From Gammaproteobacteria bacterium (GTDB lineage: Bacteria; Pseudomonadota; Gammaproteobacteria; SZUA-229), in contig JALTRC010000217.1 in assembly GCA_026998145.1 (NCBI GenBank), positions 1-29,903 on the forward strand: 29,903 nt of DNA. Reading direction: 5' to 3'. The position numbers and the translations under genes are program-made. Under the pieces are notes generated by a model that saw nothing but the letters and a program-made list of their open reading frames with translations, was not told where the DNA came from and searched no databases. Below are positions 15,626 through 22,901 of this stretch, in pieces; the stretch's first letter is position 1; every line of letters starts with the position of its first letter.

Positions 15626-16719
15626 AATCCTGGCAGCGATTATTAGCCGTATTGCGCAAGGAAGTCTGGCAGTTAAAACGGGATCGTTTAACCTTCGGCA
15701 TGATTTTTGGTATTCCCATTATGCAGATTGTAATGTTTGGTTATGCCATCAATACGGATGTGCGGCATATTCAAACAGCGGTGGTCGATCAGGCAAACAC
15801 ACAGCTATCCCGTAACCTGATTGCCGATCTGCAGGCATCCCAGGTGATTAAAGTAAAGTATCAACGCCAGCAGGTTGCCGATATTGAATATTTAATGAAA
15901 CGGGGAAAAGTTAAAATTGGCGTTTTTATTCCCGAAGACTTTGGCCGCAGAATTCAGGATAACAATCGTCCTTCTGCCCAGCTACTGGTAGATGGCAGTG
16001 ACCCTATTATTCTGGCGGCAGCCCAGCAGCTCACCGCATTAAAATTACAGCCCCATACAAAACCGCTGCCCAGGCAGGCCAAATTATTTGAAGTTAAAAA
16101 TTATTACAATCCGGAGCGCCGTTCAGCGGTCAATGTGGTGCCCGGTTTAATTGGTGTTATTTTAACCATGACCATGATGATGTTTACCGCTGTGTCACTG
16201 GTGCGGGAACGGGAGCGGGGCAACCTTGAATTATTAATTAATACACCCATATCCAGTATGGAACTGATGATAGGCAAGGTGCTGCCTTATATTGCCATTG
16301 GCTTTATACAGGTGACTCTGGTGCTGGTATTAGGCTCGTTGCTGTTTGATGTGCCTATCGCCGGCAGCCTGATTAATGTATATATTATTTCGCTGGTTTT
16401 TGTGGCGGCAAATTTAACCCTGGGATTATTATTTTCCACCCTGGCAAAGAGTCAGTTTCAGGCCATGCAAATGACATTTTTTATTATGCTGCCGTCGATT
16501 TTATTATCCGGCTTTATGTTTCCCTTTGATGGCATGCCCAAAGCGGCTCAGTGGATTGCAGAAGTTTTACCCCTGACCCATTTTGTGCGTTTGATACGAG
16601 GCGTTATGTTACGGGCCGCCAGCATTCCGGAGCTTTTCCCGGAGCTGGGTATTCTGATTTTATTTACCCTGATTATGCTGGTGTTATCCGTATTACGTTT
16701 TCATAAGCATCTGGATTAA
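15622..16719 (+). CDS. ABC-2 type permease
   Basis: The 365-residue protein has the standard ABC-2 exporter topology. It has one N-terminal helix (about 22-42), a large periplasmic domain (about 45-170), then five C-terminal helices from about residue 175. The conserved segment VRERERGNLELLINTPISSMELMIGKVLPYI lies between helices. The single permease would form a homodimer with two copies of the upstream ATPase, unlike the two different permeases of YbhR/YbhS. It starts with an ATGA overlap. After the stop comes a paired dispersed repeat that could serve as the operon's 3' hairpin. Confidence 0.9.
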   Translation: MKSWQRLLAVLRKEVWQLKRDRLTFGMIFGIPIMQIVMFGYAINTDVRHIQTAVVDQANTQLSRNLIADLQASQVIKVKYQRQQVADIEYLMKRGKVKIGVFIPEDFGRRIQDNNRPSAQLLVDGSDPIILAAAQQLTALKLQPHTKPLPRQAKLFEVKNYYNPERRSAVNVVPGLIGVILTMTMMMFTAVSLVRERERGNLELLINTPISSMELMIGKVLPYIAIGFIQVTLVLVLGSLLFDVPIAGSLINVYIISLVFVAANLTLGLLFSTLAKSQFQAMQMTFFIMLPSILLSGFMFPFDGMPKAAQWIAEVLPLTHFVRLIRGVMLRAASIPELFPELGILILFTLIMLVLSVLRFHKHLD

Positions 16720-16744
16720 GGTGCTTAATTCAATAGTATTATCT

Positions 16745-16867
16745 CCCCTCTTTGCTAAAGAGGGGCCGGGGGAGATTTGAGATCGTTCAAATTAAAACAC
16801 TGTATTGATAAAATATTTAAAGCGGAAACTTTTTAAATCCCCCTCATTCCCCCTTTTTAAAGGGGGA
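16745..16867. repeat. paired CCCCTCTTT-AAAGGGG dispersed repeat after the permease gene
   Basis: The forward unit (16745-16777, CCCCTCTTTGCTAAAGAGG then CCGGGGGAGATT) and inverted unit (16836-16867, AATCCCCCTCATTCCCCC then TTTTTAAAGGGGGA) flank 58 bp of AT-rich sequence. This is the fourth member of the family in the window. Confidence 0.65.
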
Positions 16868-16934
16868 GGCTATAACATAAGCGGAAATATTTTTTAAGGA
16901 AACTCTGATCCCTAAAGATCCCGGTACCTGAAAT

Positions 16935-16940
16935 TATAAT
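16935..16940 (+). promoter_or_regulatory. possible -10 element upstream of the AMP phosphorylase gene
   Basis: TATAAT, a perfect -10 hexamer, sits 18 bp before the ATG. The expected -35 position (16912-16917, CTAAAG) is poor, so either an activator is needed or the match is by chance in AT-rich DNA. The region also contains the lone inverted-repeat end TAAGGAAACTCTGATC at 16895-16910. Confidence 0.3.
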
Positions 16941-16958
16941 GAAAAGTGAAAAAATATT

Positions 16959-18461
16959 ATGGAAACACTTAAGCTAAAACGTGTCGCCATCGACACCTAC
17001 AAAGAAAACGTTGCCTATCTGCATCGTGATTGCAGTGTTTATCGCAGTGAAGGTTTTCAGGCGCTCAGCAAAATAGAAGTTTTCCCACATGATGATGGTC
17101 ATCCGGTTGTAGCGGTTTTAAATGTGGTAGATGATGAATCCATTACCTCGCCCGGTGAAATCGGTTTAAGTGAACAGGTGTTTGAGCAATTAGGTATTGC
17201 AGAAGAAACAGAAGTTTGTGTGCGCTATGCCAGCCCGCCCCAGTCCATAAAAAATGTTCATAAAAAAATTGCCGGTGAGCGTCTAAATGATGAGCAGTAT
17301 TTACAGATTACCGAAGACATAGTTGCTAACCGATATTCCAAAATTGAGATTGCCGCTTTTCTGGTGGCCTGCGCTGAATCGGGTATGGAGCGGGAAGAAG
17401 TTTTGAGTTTAACCCGTGCCATGGTGGATACGGGAGAAAGAATGGACTGGGGTGAGAAACTGGTGGCTGATAAACACTGTATCGGCGGCATCCCCGGTAA
17501 TCGCACCACCATGCTGGTAGTGCCCATTGTTGCGGCCCACGGTTTATTAATGCCCAAAACATCCAGTCGCGCCATCACCTCACCTGCCGGCACTGCCGAT
17601 ACCATGGAAGTTATTGCCAATGTGGAACTGCCCATGGATAAGATGAGAGATATCGTCAAGCATCAGCGCGCCTGCCTGGCCTGGGGTGGTACAGCCAAAT
17701 TAGCCCCGGTGGATGATATTTTGATTTCTGTTGAGCGACCCTTATCCATGGACTCACCGGGGCAGATGATTGCCTCCATTCTTTCCAAAAAAGTTGCCGC
17801 GGGTGCTACCCATTTAATTGTTGATATTCCCGTTGGCAAAACGGCCAAGGTGCGTTCCAGCCGGGATGCCATGGAATTGCGAAAATTATTTGAATATGTG
17901 GGAGATCGTATGGGCCTGCATCTGGAAGTGATTATTACCGATGGACATGAACCTATTGGTCGAGGCGTTGGCCCCATGCTGGAAGCCCGTGATGTGATGC
18001 AGGTGCTGGAAAACGATCCCCAGGCGCCGCTGGATCTGCGGGAAAAATCCTTGCAACTGGCAGGCCGTATTCTGGAGTTTGATACAGATGTCAGAGGCGG
18101 TGATGGTTATCGACTGGCGCGGGATATTCTGGAGTCAGGGCGTGCGCTGGATAAGTTTCATGCCATTGCCCAGGCGCAGGGTTTGAATCAGCAGCCGGTG
18201 CAGGCCGGCAAATTAAACAGGGATATAGTGGCGCAAACAAGCGGTAAGGTAGAGGCGATTGATAATTTTCAGATTGCGCGTATTGCCCGTTTGGCCGGTG
18301 CGCCAATGACTAAAGGCGCGGGTGTGGATTTATTTAAAAAAACAGGTGATACGGTTAAAAAAGGTGAGCCGCTTTACCGAATTTATGCGGAGTATCCATC
18401 GGAATTTCATTTTGCCAAAGAAGCTGCCGCTAATCATTCTGCTTATCAGATAGGAAAATAA
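16959..18461 (+). CDS. AMP phosphorylase, archaeal type (thymidine phosphorylase family)
   Basis: This 500-residue protein is the length of archaeal AMP phosphorylase (about 503) and longer than DeoA thymidine phosphorylase (440). An N-terminal extension of about 85 residues precedes the helical and phosphate-binding domains. Signatures are DKHCIGGIPGNR (D171-K172-H173; DeoA has KHSTGG), TSSRAITSPAGTADTMEVI, LAWGGTAKLAPVDD and ITDGHEPIGRGVGPMLEARD. AMP phosphorylase converts AMP and phosphate into adenine and ribose 1,5-bisphosphate. In archaea this feeds type III RuBisCO. Here no RuBisCO or isomerase is present; instead a PRPP synthetase gene follows after 1 bp. The Shine-Dalgarno sequence is weak. 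A nucleoside monophosphate other than AMP cannot be excluded. Confidence 0.88.
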   Translation: METLKLKRVAIDTYKENVAYLHRDCSVYRSEGFQALSKIEVFPHDDGHPVVAVLNVVDDESITSPGEIGLSEQVFEQLGIAEETEVCVRYASPPQSIKNVHKKIAGERLNDEQYLQITEDIVANRYSKIEIAAFLVACAESGMEREEVLSLTRAMVDTGERMDWGEKLVADKHCIGGIPGNRTTMLVVPIVAAHGLLMPKTSSRAITSPAGTADTMEVIANVELPMDKMRDIVKHQRACLAWGGTAKLAPVDDILISVERPLSMDSPGQMIASILSKKVAAGATHLIVDIPVGKTAKVRSSRDAMELRKLFEYVGDRMGLHLEVIITDGHEPIGRGVGPMLEARDVMQVLENDPQAPLDLREKSLQLAGRILEFDTDVRGGDGYRLARDILESGRALDKFHAIAQAQGLNQQPVQAGKLNRDIVAQTSGKVEAIDNFQIARIARLAGAPMTKGAGVDLFKKTGDTVKKGEPLYRIYAEYPSEFHFAKEAAANHSAYQIGK

Positions 18462-18462
18462 A

Positions 18463-19344
18463 ATGTCAGACAATACAATGGTGTTGGGTTTTGCCGAATA
18501 TGAACAGCAGGGCAAAGCCCTGGCGCAAGCACTGGCTCTGGATTATGAACAGGTGGACATACACCATTTTCCCGATGGGGAAAGCAAAATTCGTTTGCCG
18601 GTTAATTTACCTGAAAAGCTAATTGTGTGTCGCAGCCTGAATCAGCCTAATGAAAAATTAATTGAATTAATACTGGTTGCGGCCAGTGCTCGAAAGCACG
18701 GGGTGAAGCAACTGATTCTGGTGGTGCCTTATTTATGTTATATGCGACAGGATATTGAATTTCATCCGGGCGAAGTGGTCAGCCAGAAAATTATTGGCAA
18801 AATGCTGGCAGATTATTTTGATGGTGTAGTGACAGTAGATTCTCATCTGCATCGCATTAATCATTTATCGGAAGCCGTTCCGCTGGATATGGCGATCAAT
18901 CTTACCGCCACCCAGCCTATGGCCGAATTTTTAAGTGAGCAGATGGACTCACCTTTTCTGCTAGGCCCGGATGGGGAATCCCGGCAGTGGGTATCGGCCA
19001 TCGCCCAGCATCAGGGGCTGGATTTTGCCGTGGCCACCAAGCAACGCTTCGGCGACAGGGATGTACGCATTACATTACCAGATGCAGATTTTGCCGGACG
19101 GCATATTGTGCTGGTGGATGATGTGGCCAGCAGCGGCCGCACTCTAGAAGTGGCTGCACAATTATTACAGCCCTTTAAGCCCGCATCCATTAGCGTGCTG
19201 GTGACCCATGCCCTGTTTGTCGGTGATGCCATAGAACGATTGCAGAAGTTGGGCGTGAAAAATATCTGGAGTTGTGATTCAGTGCCCCATAAAACCAATC
19301 GTATATCACTGGCAAATTTATTAGCGGGTAGTTTAAAAAAATAA
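18463..19344 (+). CDS. short ribose-phosphate pyrophosphokinase (PRPP synthetase) family protein
   Basis: At 293 residues it is shorter than the standard bacterial Prs (about 315) and nearer archaeal-sized forms. It keeps the ribose-5-phosphate/ATP motifs HHFPDGESKIRLP, YMRQDIEFHPGEVVSQK and VTVDSHLH, a Lys-Arg flexible loop (KQRFGDRDVRI) and the PRPP loop VLVDDVASSGRT, with acidic residues D219-D220. The expected reaction is ribose 5-phosphate + ATP giving PRPP + AMP. AMP is the substrate of the enzyme encoded 1 bp upstream, so the two are probably a metabolic pair. A housekeeping Prs probably exists elsewhere in the genome. Acting on ribose 1,5-bisphosphate instead is an untested alternative. 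AGGA at 18452-18455 supports the start. Confidence 0.82.
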   Translation: MSDNTMVLGFAEYEQQGKALAQALALDYEQVDIHHFPDGESKIRLPVNLPEKLIVCRSLNQPNEKLIELILVAASARKHGVKQLILVVPYLCYMRQDIEFHPGEVVSQKIIGKMLADYFDGVVTVDSHLHRINHLSEAVPLDMAINLTATQPMAEFLSEQMDSPFLLGPDGESRQWVSAIAQHQGLDFAVATKQRFGDRDVRITLPDADFAGRHIVLVDDVASSGRTLEVAAQLLQPFKPASISVLVTHALFVGDAIERLQKLGVKNIWSCDSVPHKTNRISLANLLAGSLKK

Positions 19345-19348
19345 AAAA

Positions 19349-19423
19349 GTAGGGCGGAACAAGCAAAGCGGTTCCACCTGAACCTGTATTATTGGTGGAA
19401 CCACTGCGCTTGTTCCACCCTAC
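19349..19423. repeat. REP-like inverted repeat, GTAGGGYGGAACAAGC type
   Basis: The arms at 19349-19378 (GTAGGGCGGAACAAGCAAAG and onward) and 19394-19423 are inverted repeats matching at 26 of 30 positions around a 15-base AT-rich loop. Placed 5 bp after the PRPP synthetase stop, it can fold into a long hairpin and may protect or end that transcript. A T tract is lacking. Confidence 0.7.
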
Positions 19424-19450
19424 GATCTAATGGCATATAAAATATTGGCG

Positions 19451-19479
19451 TTGTTCAGCTTACTGCTTTCTTTTAAACT
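19451..19479 (+). promoter_or_regulatory. tentative promoter of the thrS operon
   Basis: TTGTTC (19451-19456) and TAAACT (19474-19479) are 17 bp apart. Both are only moderate matches to the sigma-70 consensus. It is the best-spaced pair before the thrS leader. Confidence 0.3.
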
Positions 19480-19498
19480 AGCGCCTTATTTATTAACC

Positions 19499-19552
19499 GG
19501 CTGGCTTCACGTAAGAGTCAGTCAAAAACAAGTGACCCATCGTACCGGTCAC
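19499..19552 (+). promoter_or_regulatory. probable ThrRS autoregulatory operator with two tRNA-Thr anticodon-arm mimics
   Basis: Two hairpins precede thrS. The first has an 8-bp stem (19499-19506 with 19516-19523, two G-U pairs) and a 9-nt loop UCACGUAAG. The second has a 6-bp stem GUGACC/GGUCAC (19532-19537 with 19547-19552) and loop CAUCGUACC. In both loops CGU, a threonine anticodon, is exactly central. They are joined by an A-rich 8-nt linker, and the thrS Shine-Dalgarno sequence (GAGGA, 19557-19561) follows at once. E. coli thrS is repressed by its own product through a leader with anticodon-like stem-loops in the same position, so translational feedback control is likely here. Confidence 0.6.
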
Positions 19553-19567
19553 CACTGAGGAAAAACT

Positions 19568-21493
19568 ATGCCTGTTATCACTCTGCCTGACGGAAGTCAG
19601 CGCACTTTTGCTTCCCCCGTTTCTGTTTATGATGTAGCGGCCGAAATCGGTGCCGGTCTGGCCAAGGCTACACTGGCCGGCAAGGTTAATGATGAGCTGG
19701 TGGATGCCAGTTATATGATCGAAGATGATGCAAAGCTGTCTATCATCACCGATAAAAATGAAGAAGGTCTGGAAATTATTCGTCACTCCACTGCCCACTT
19801 GCTGGCCCAGGCGGTGAAACAGCTGTATCCCAGTGCGCAGATTACCATTGGCCCGGTGATTGATGACGGCTTTTATTACGATATTGATTACGAAGAAAGT
19901 TTTACTCCAGAAGATTTAACCGCCATTGAAAAGAAAATGGCCGAGCTGGCCAAGGCGGATTACAAGGTTAGCCGCTCTACCATGAGTCGTGATGAGGCGG
20001 TTAAGTATTTCCGCGATATGGGCGAGGAGTACAAGGCGCAGATTATCGAGGATATTCCCGCCGATCAAACCCTTTCCCTTTATACCCAGGGCGAATTCAC
20101 CGACCTGTGCCGCGGCCCCCATGTGCCCAGTACGGGTAAGATTAAGGCATTCAAACTCACCAAGCTGGCCGGTGCCTACTGGCGGGGTGATTCTAATAAT
20201 AAAATGCTGCAACGGATTTACGGCACGGCCTGGCCGGATAAAAAGCAACTGAAAGCCTATTTGCATCGTATTGCCGAAGCGGAAAAACGGGATCACCGTA
20301 AAATCGGTAAACAGCTGGGCCTGTTCCACACTCAGGAAGAAGCCCCGGGTATGGTATTCTGGCATCAGCCGGGCTGGGATATTAACTTAAGCGTGCAGCA
20401 GTATATTCGGGATCGTCTGCGCAATCATGGCTATCAGGAAATCCACACACCGCAGGTAGTGGACAGAAGTCTGTGGGAAAAATCCGGTCACTGGGATAAA
20501 TTCCACGACATGATGTTCACCACCCACTCGGAAAACCGGGATTATGCGGTCAAGCCCATGAACTGCCCCTGCCATATTCAGGTGTTTAATCAGGGGCTGA
20601 AATCCTACCGTGATCTGCCTCTGCGTCTGGCGGAGTTTGGCTCCTGCCACCGGAATGAGCCATCGGGTACGCTCCATGGTTTGATGCGGGTGCGGAATTT
20701 TGTTCAGGATGATGCGCATATTTTCTGTACTGAAGAGCAGATTCAGGATGAGGTATCCGCTTTTATCGACCTGACCTACGATGTATACAAAGACTTCGGT
20801 TTTGATAATATCGAAATCGCCCTGTCAACCCGCCCGGAACAGCGGGTGGGTTCCGATGAAATCTGGGACAGGGCCGAGCAGGCATTACAGGATGCGCTCA
20901 CATCCAAGGGTATAGATTTCAAACTACAGCCGGGCGAAGGTGCCTTCTATGGTCCGAAAATTGAATTTACCTTAAAAGACTGTCTGGATCGTGGCTGGCA
21001 GTGTGGCACCATGCAGGTGGATTTCTCCATGCCCGGCCGTCTGGATGCCCAGTATGTAGCCGAAGATGGCAGCCGTCAGGTACCGGTCATGTTACACCGG
21101 GCGATTCTGGGTTCGGTGGAGCGATTTATCGGTATTTTGATCGAACATTACGAGGGTAAATTTCCGCTCTGGTTGGCGCCTCAACACGCGGTGATTATGA
21201 ATATTACCGACAAACAGGCCGAATATGCCCAAAAAGTCGAAAAAACATTGCTGGATCGTGGATTTAAGGTCAAAGCGGACTTGAGAAATGAGAAGGTAGG
21301 CTTTAAAATTCGCGAGCACACATTACAGAGGGTTCCTTATATGCTGGTTACTGGCGATAAGGAAGTCGAAACAAACAGCGTGGCCGTGCGTTCTCTTGAT
21401 GGCAAAGATCTGGGTACTATGACAATCGACGAATTGTCAGACCGCTTTGCCAGAACAATTGAGAACCGCGGTTTCGCTATTTTGGAGGATTAA
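19568..21493 (+). CDS. thrS: threonyl-tRNA synthetase
   Basis: The 641 residues match E. coli ThrRS (642). The order is an N-terminal TGS domain (about 1-62), an editing domain with HSTAHLLAQA and the distal motif DLCRGPHVPSTG, the class II catalytic core and an anticodon-binding domain (from about 535). The core shows MNCPCHIQVF with the zinc-ligand cysteine, RLAEFGSCHRNEPSG (motif 2) and FYGPKIEFTL. The enzyme charges tRNA-Thr and clears misactivated serine. It is the first gene of the conserved thrS-infC-rpmI-rplT-pheST-ihfA cluster. The infC Shine-Dalgarno sequence lies within its last codons. Confidence 0.98.
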   Translation: MPVITLPDGSQRTFASPVSVYDVAAEIGAGLAKATLAGKVNDELVDASYMIEDDAKLSIITDKNEEGLEIIRHSTAHLLAQAVKQLYPSAQITIGPVIDDGFYYDIDYEESFTPEDLTAIEKKMAELAKADYKVSRSTMSRDEAVKYFRDMGEEYKAQIIEDIPADQTLSLYTQGEFTDLCRGPHVPSTGKIKAFKLTKLAGAYWRGDSNNKMLQRIYGTAWPDKKQLKAYLHRIAEAEKRDHRKIGKQLGLFHTQEEAPGMVFWHQPGWDINLSVQQYIRDRLRNHGYQEIHTPQVVDRSLWEKSGHWDKFHDMMFTTHSENRDYAVKPMNCPCHIQVFNQGLKSYRDLPLRLAEFGSCHRNEPSGTLHGLMRVRNFVQDDAHIFCTEEQIQDEVSAFIDLTYDVYKDFGFDNIEIALSTRPEQRVGSDEIWDRAEQALQDALTSKGIDFKLQPGEGAFYGPKIEFTLKDCLDRGWQCGTMQVDFSMPGRLDAQYVAEDGSRQVPVMLHRAILGSVERFIGILIEHYEGKFPLWLAPQHAVIMNITDKQAEYAQKVEKTLLDRGFKVKADLRNEKVGFKIREHTLQRVPYMLVTGDKEVETNSVAVRSLDGKDLGTMTIDELSDRFARTIENRGFAILED

Positions 21494-21496
21494 AAG

Positions 21497-22018
21497 ATCG
21501 CTGCTGATAAAAAGACGCGCAGGAATGAAGCCATTCCTCATCCCGAAGTTCGGGTAATAGATGACGAAGGTGAACAGGCCGGTATACTGAAAATTGAAGA
21601 CGCACTGGAAATGGCCCAGAAAAAGGGGCTGGATCTGGTGGAGGTATCGCCTAATGCCAAGCCACCGGTTTGCCGGATTATGGATTTTGGTAAATTCAAG
21701 TTCGAAGCGAAAAAACAGCAGAACGCCAACAAAAAGAAACAGAAGCAGATACAGGTCAAGGAAATCAAATTCCGTCCCCGCACTGAAGAAGGGGATTACC
21801 AGACCAAAGTACGTAAGCTGCGGGAGTTTCTGGAAGGTGGCGACAAGATCAAGGTTACGCTTCGTTACCGGGGGCGTGAGTTTGCTCACCAGGAGCTGGG
21901 TTTAGAACTGCTCAAGCGGGTGGCCGCTGATCTGGAAGAGTATGGCACCGTTGATCAGATGCCGAAAATGGAAGGGCGGCAGATGGTGATGATGATGTCA
22001 CCGAAAAAGACGAAATAA
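21497..22018 (+). CDS. infC: translation initiation factor IF-3, initiated at a non-canonical AUC codon
   Basis: The protein has 173 residues. Homology (RNEAIPHPEVRVIDDEGEQAG, then SPNAKPPVCRIMDFGKF, EIKFRPRTEEGDYQTK and GRQMVMMMSPKK) covers the whole of IF-3 and extends far upstream of the first ATG at 21611. In that frame the thrS stop TAA (21491-21493) is followed by AAG and then ATC at 21497. A strong GGAGG at 21484-21488 is 8 bp from the ATC. No ATG, GTG or TTG lies between the stop and the conserved N-terminus. E. coli infC starts with AUU, and IF-3 rejects such codons, giving autogenous repression, so AUC should act in the same way. IF-3 keeps 30S subunits free and proofreads initiator tRNA pairing. 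Confidence 0.93.
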   Translation: MAADKKTRRNEAIPHPEVRVIDDEGEQAGILKIEDALEMAQKKGLDLVEVSPNAKPPVCRIMDFGKFKFEAKKQQNANKKKQKQIQVKEIKFRPRTEEGDYQTKVRKLREFLEGGDKIKVTLRYRGREFAHQELGLELLKRVAADLEEYGTVDQMPKMEGRQMVMMMSPKKTK

Positions 22019-22032
22019 AAGCAGTCGTTAGT

Positions 22033-22100
22033 CCTGAGTCATTAGTCTCAGGTCTTACGATAGCAAAAGAATTTCAGCTTTGCTGAAACGGGGTTTTCAG
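22033..22100 (+). promoter_or_regulatory. structured infC-rpmI intergenic leader, candidate bL20 control region
   Basis: A 6-bp hairpin CCTGAG/CTCAGG (22033-22052) is followed by TTTCAGC/GCTGAAA (22072-22088, 3-nt loop). The segment CTGAAA (22083-22088) can instead pair with TTTCAG at 22095-22100, so two hairpins are mutually exclusive. In E. coli, bL20 represses rpmI-rplT by binding structured RNA in this same intergenic region. No U tract follows, so translational control is more likely than attenuation. Confidence 0.4.
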
Positions 22101-22210
22101 GAACCACGCTGTCGGGAAACCGATGGAATAAAATCCGAAAATAATCACCCTGCATCTGCCGCCTGGCGGTTGGAACTGGGTCTTTTTAAGAATTATTTTG
22201 GAGCAATACA

Positions 22211-22408
22211 ATGCCTAAGATGAAAACAAATCGGGGCGCGGCTAAGCGTTTCCGTAAAAACGGTGCTGGCGGCTATAAACGCGGCAAGTCATTCCGTCGT
22301 CATATTCTGACCAAAAAATCCACCAAGCGTAAACGTCATTTACGTGAACCTTCACAAGTTGCTGCCTGCGATGCTCGCATGGTTAAGCGCATGTTACCTT
22401 ACGTATAG
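22211..22408 (+). CDS. rpmI: 50S ribosomal protein bL35
   Basis: The protein is 65 residues and very basic, starting MPKMKTNRGAAKRFRKNG and containing HILTKKSTKRKRHLR and MVKRMLPY, all hallmark bL35 sequence. GGAG lies 6-10 bp before the ATG. rplT follows after 11 bp, the standard arrangement, with translational coupling expected. Expression is probably set by bL20 binding in the leader. Confidence 0.98.
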   Translation: MPKMKTNRGAAKRFRKNGAGGYKRGKSFRRHILTKKSTKRKRHLREPSQVAACDARMVKRMLPYV

Positions 22409-22419
22409 GAGTCTGAATC

Positions 22420-22785
22420 ATGGCAAGAGTAAAACGTGGTGTTCAGGCACGAGCGAAACATAAAAAGGTACTGGCGAAAGCCAAAGGTTATTATGGTGCA
22501 CGTTCACGTGTCTATCGTGTAGCGAATCAGGCGGTTACCAAAGCCGGACAGTATGCATACCGTGACCGTCGTGTGAAAAAACGTGAATTCCGTAAATTAT
22601 GGATTGCACGTATCAATGCGGCAGCCCGTATGTTTGATATGTCTTACAGCCGCTTTATCAATGGCCTGAGCAAAGCCAATATCGAAGTGGATCGTAAAGT
22701 GCTGGCGGATATTGCCGTACACGACATCAATGCTTTTGGTCAGTTGGTTGATGCAGCTAAAGCCGGCCTTGAAGCTAACGCTTAA
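22420..22785 (+). CDS. rplT: 50S ribosomal protein bL20
   Basis: The 121-residue protein starts MARVKRGVQARAKHKKVLAK, the conserved RNA-binding N-terminal tail. It continues with GYYGARSRVYRVANQAV, RDRRVKKREFRKLWIARINAA and SYSRFINGL, all typical of bL20. It assembles early on 23S rRNA and in E. coli represses its own operon. A strong terminator lies about 40 bp after the stop. Confidence 0.98.
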   Translation: MARVKRGVQARAKHKKVLAKAKGYYGARSRVYRVANQAVTKAGQYAYRDRRVKKREFRKLWIARINAAARMFDMSYSRFINGLSKANIEVDRKVLADIAVHDINAFGQLVDAAKAGLEANA

Positions 22786-22825
22786 AATTTACGTTTTTTA
22801 AACAAAATTATTAAGTGAGATACTC

Positions 22826-22860
22826 AAAAGGGGAGGGCTTTAGCCGTCCCCTTTTTTGTT
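22826..22860 (+). terminator. Rho-independent terminator after rplT
   Basis: A GGGGA/TCCCC stem with an inner GGC-TTTA-GCC extension is preceded by AAAA and followed by TTTTTT. It should separate much rplT transcription from pheST. Confidence 0.9.
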
Positions 22861-22901
22861 AGAAAATCTGCAAGGTTTTGTATAGGAGTTATCTGCTAAA
22901 G

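Noticed and set aside
16900..16920. TGATCCCTAAAGATC as an FNR-type site before the AMP phosphorylase gene
   Set aside because: Half-site sequence and spacing do not fit TTGAT-N4-ATCAA.
19916..20365. 149-residue minus-strand reading frame within thrS
   Set aside because: It lies wholly antisense to a highly conserved synthetase gene and shows no domain.
21611..22018. ATG at 21611 as the infC start
   Set aside because: It would remove about 38 conserved N-terminal residues. The GGAGG and homology point to ATC at 21497.
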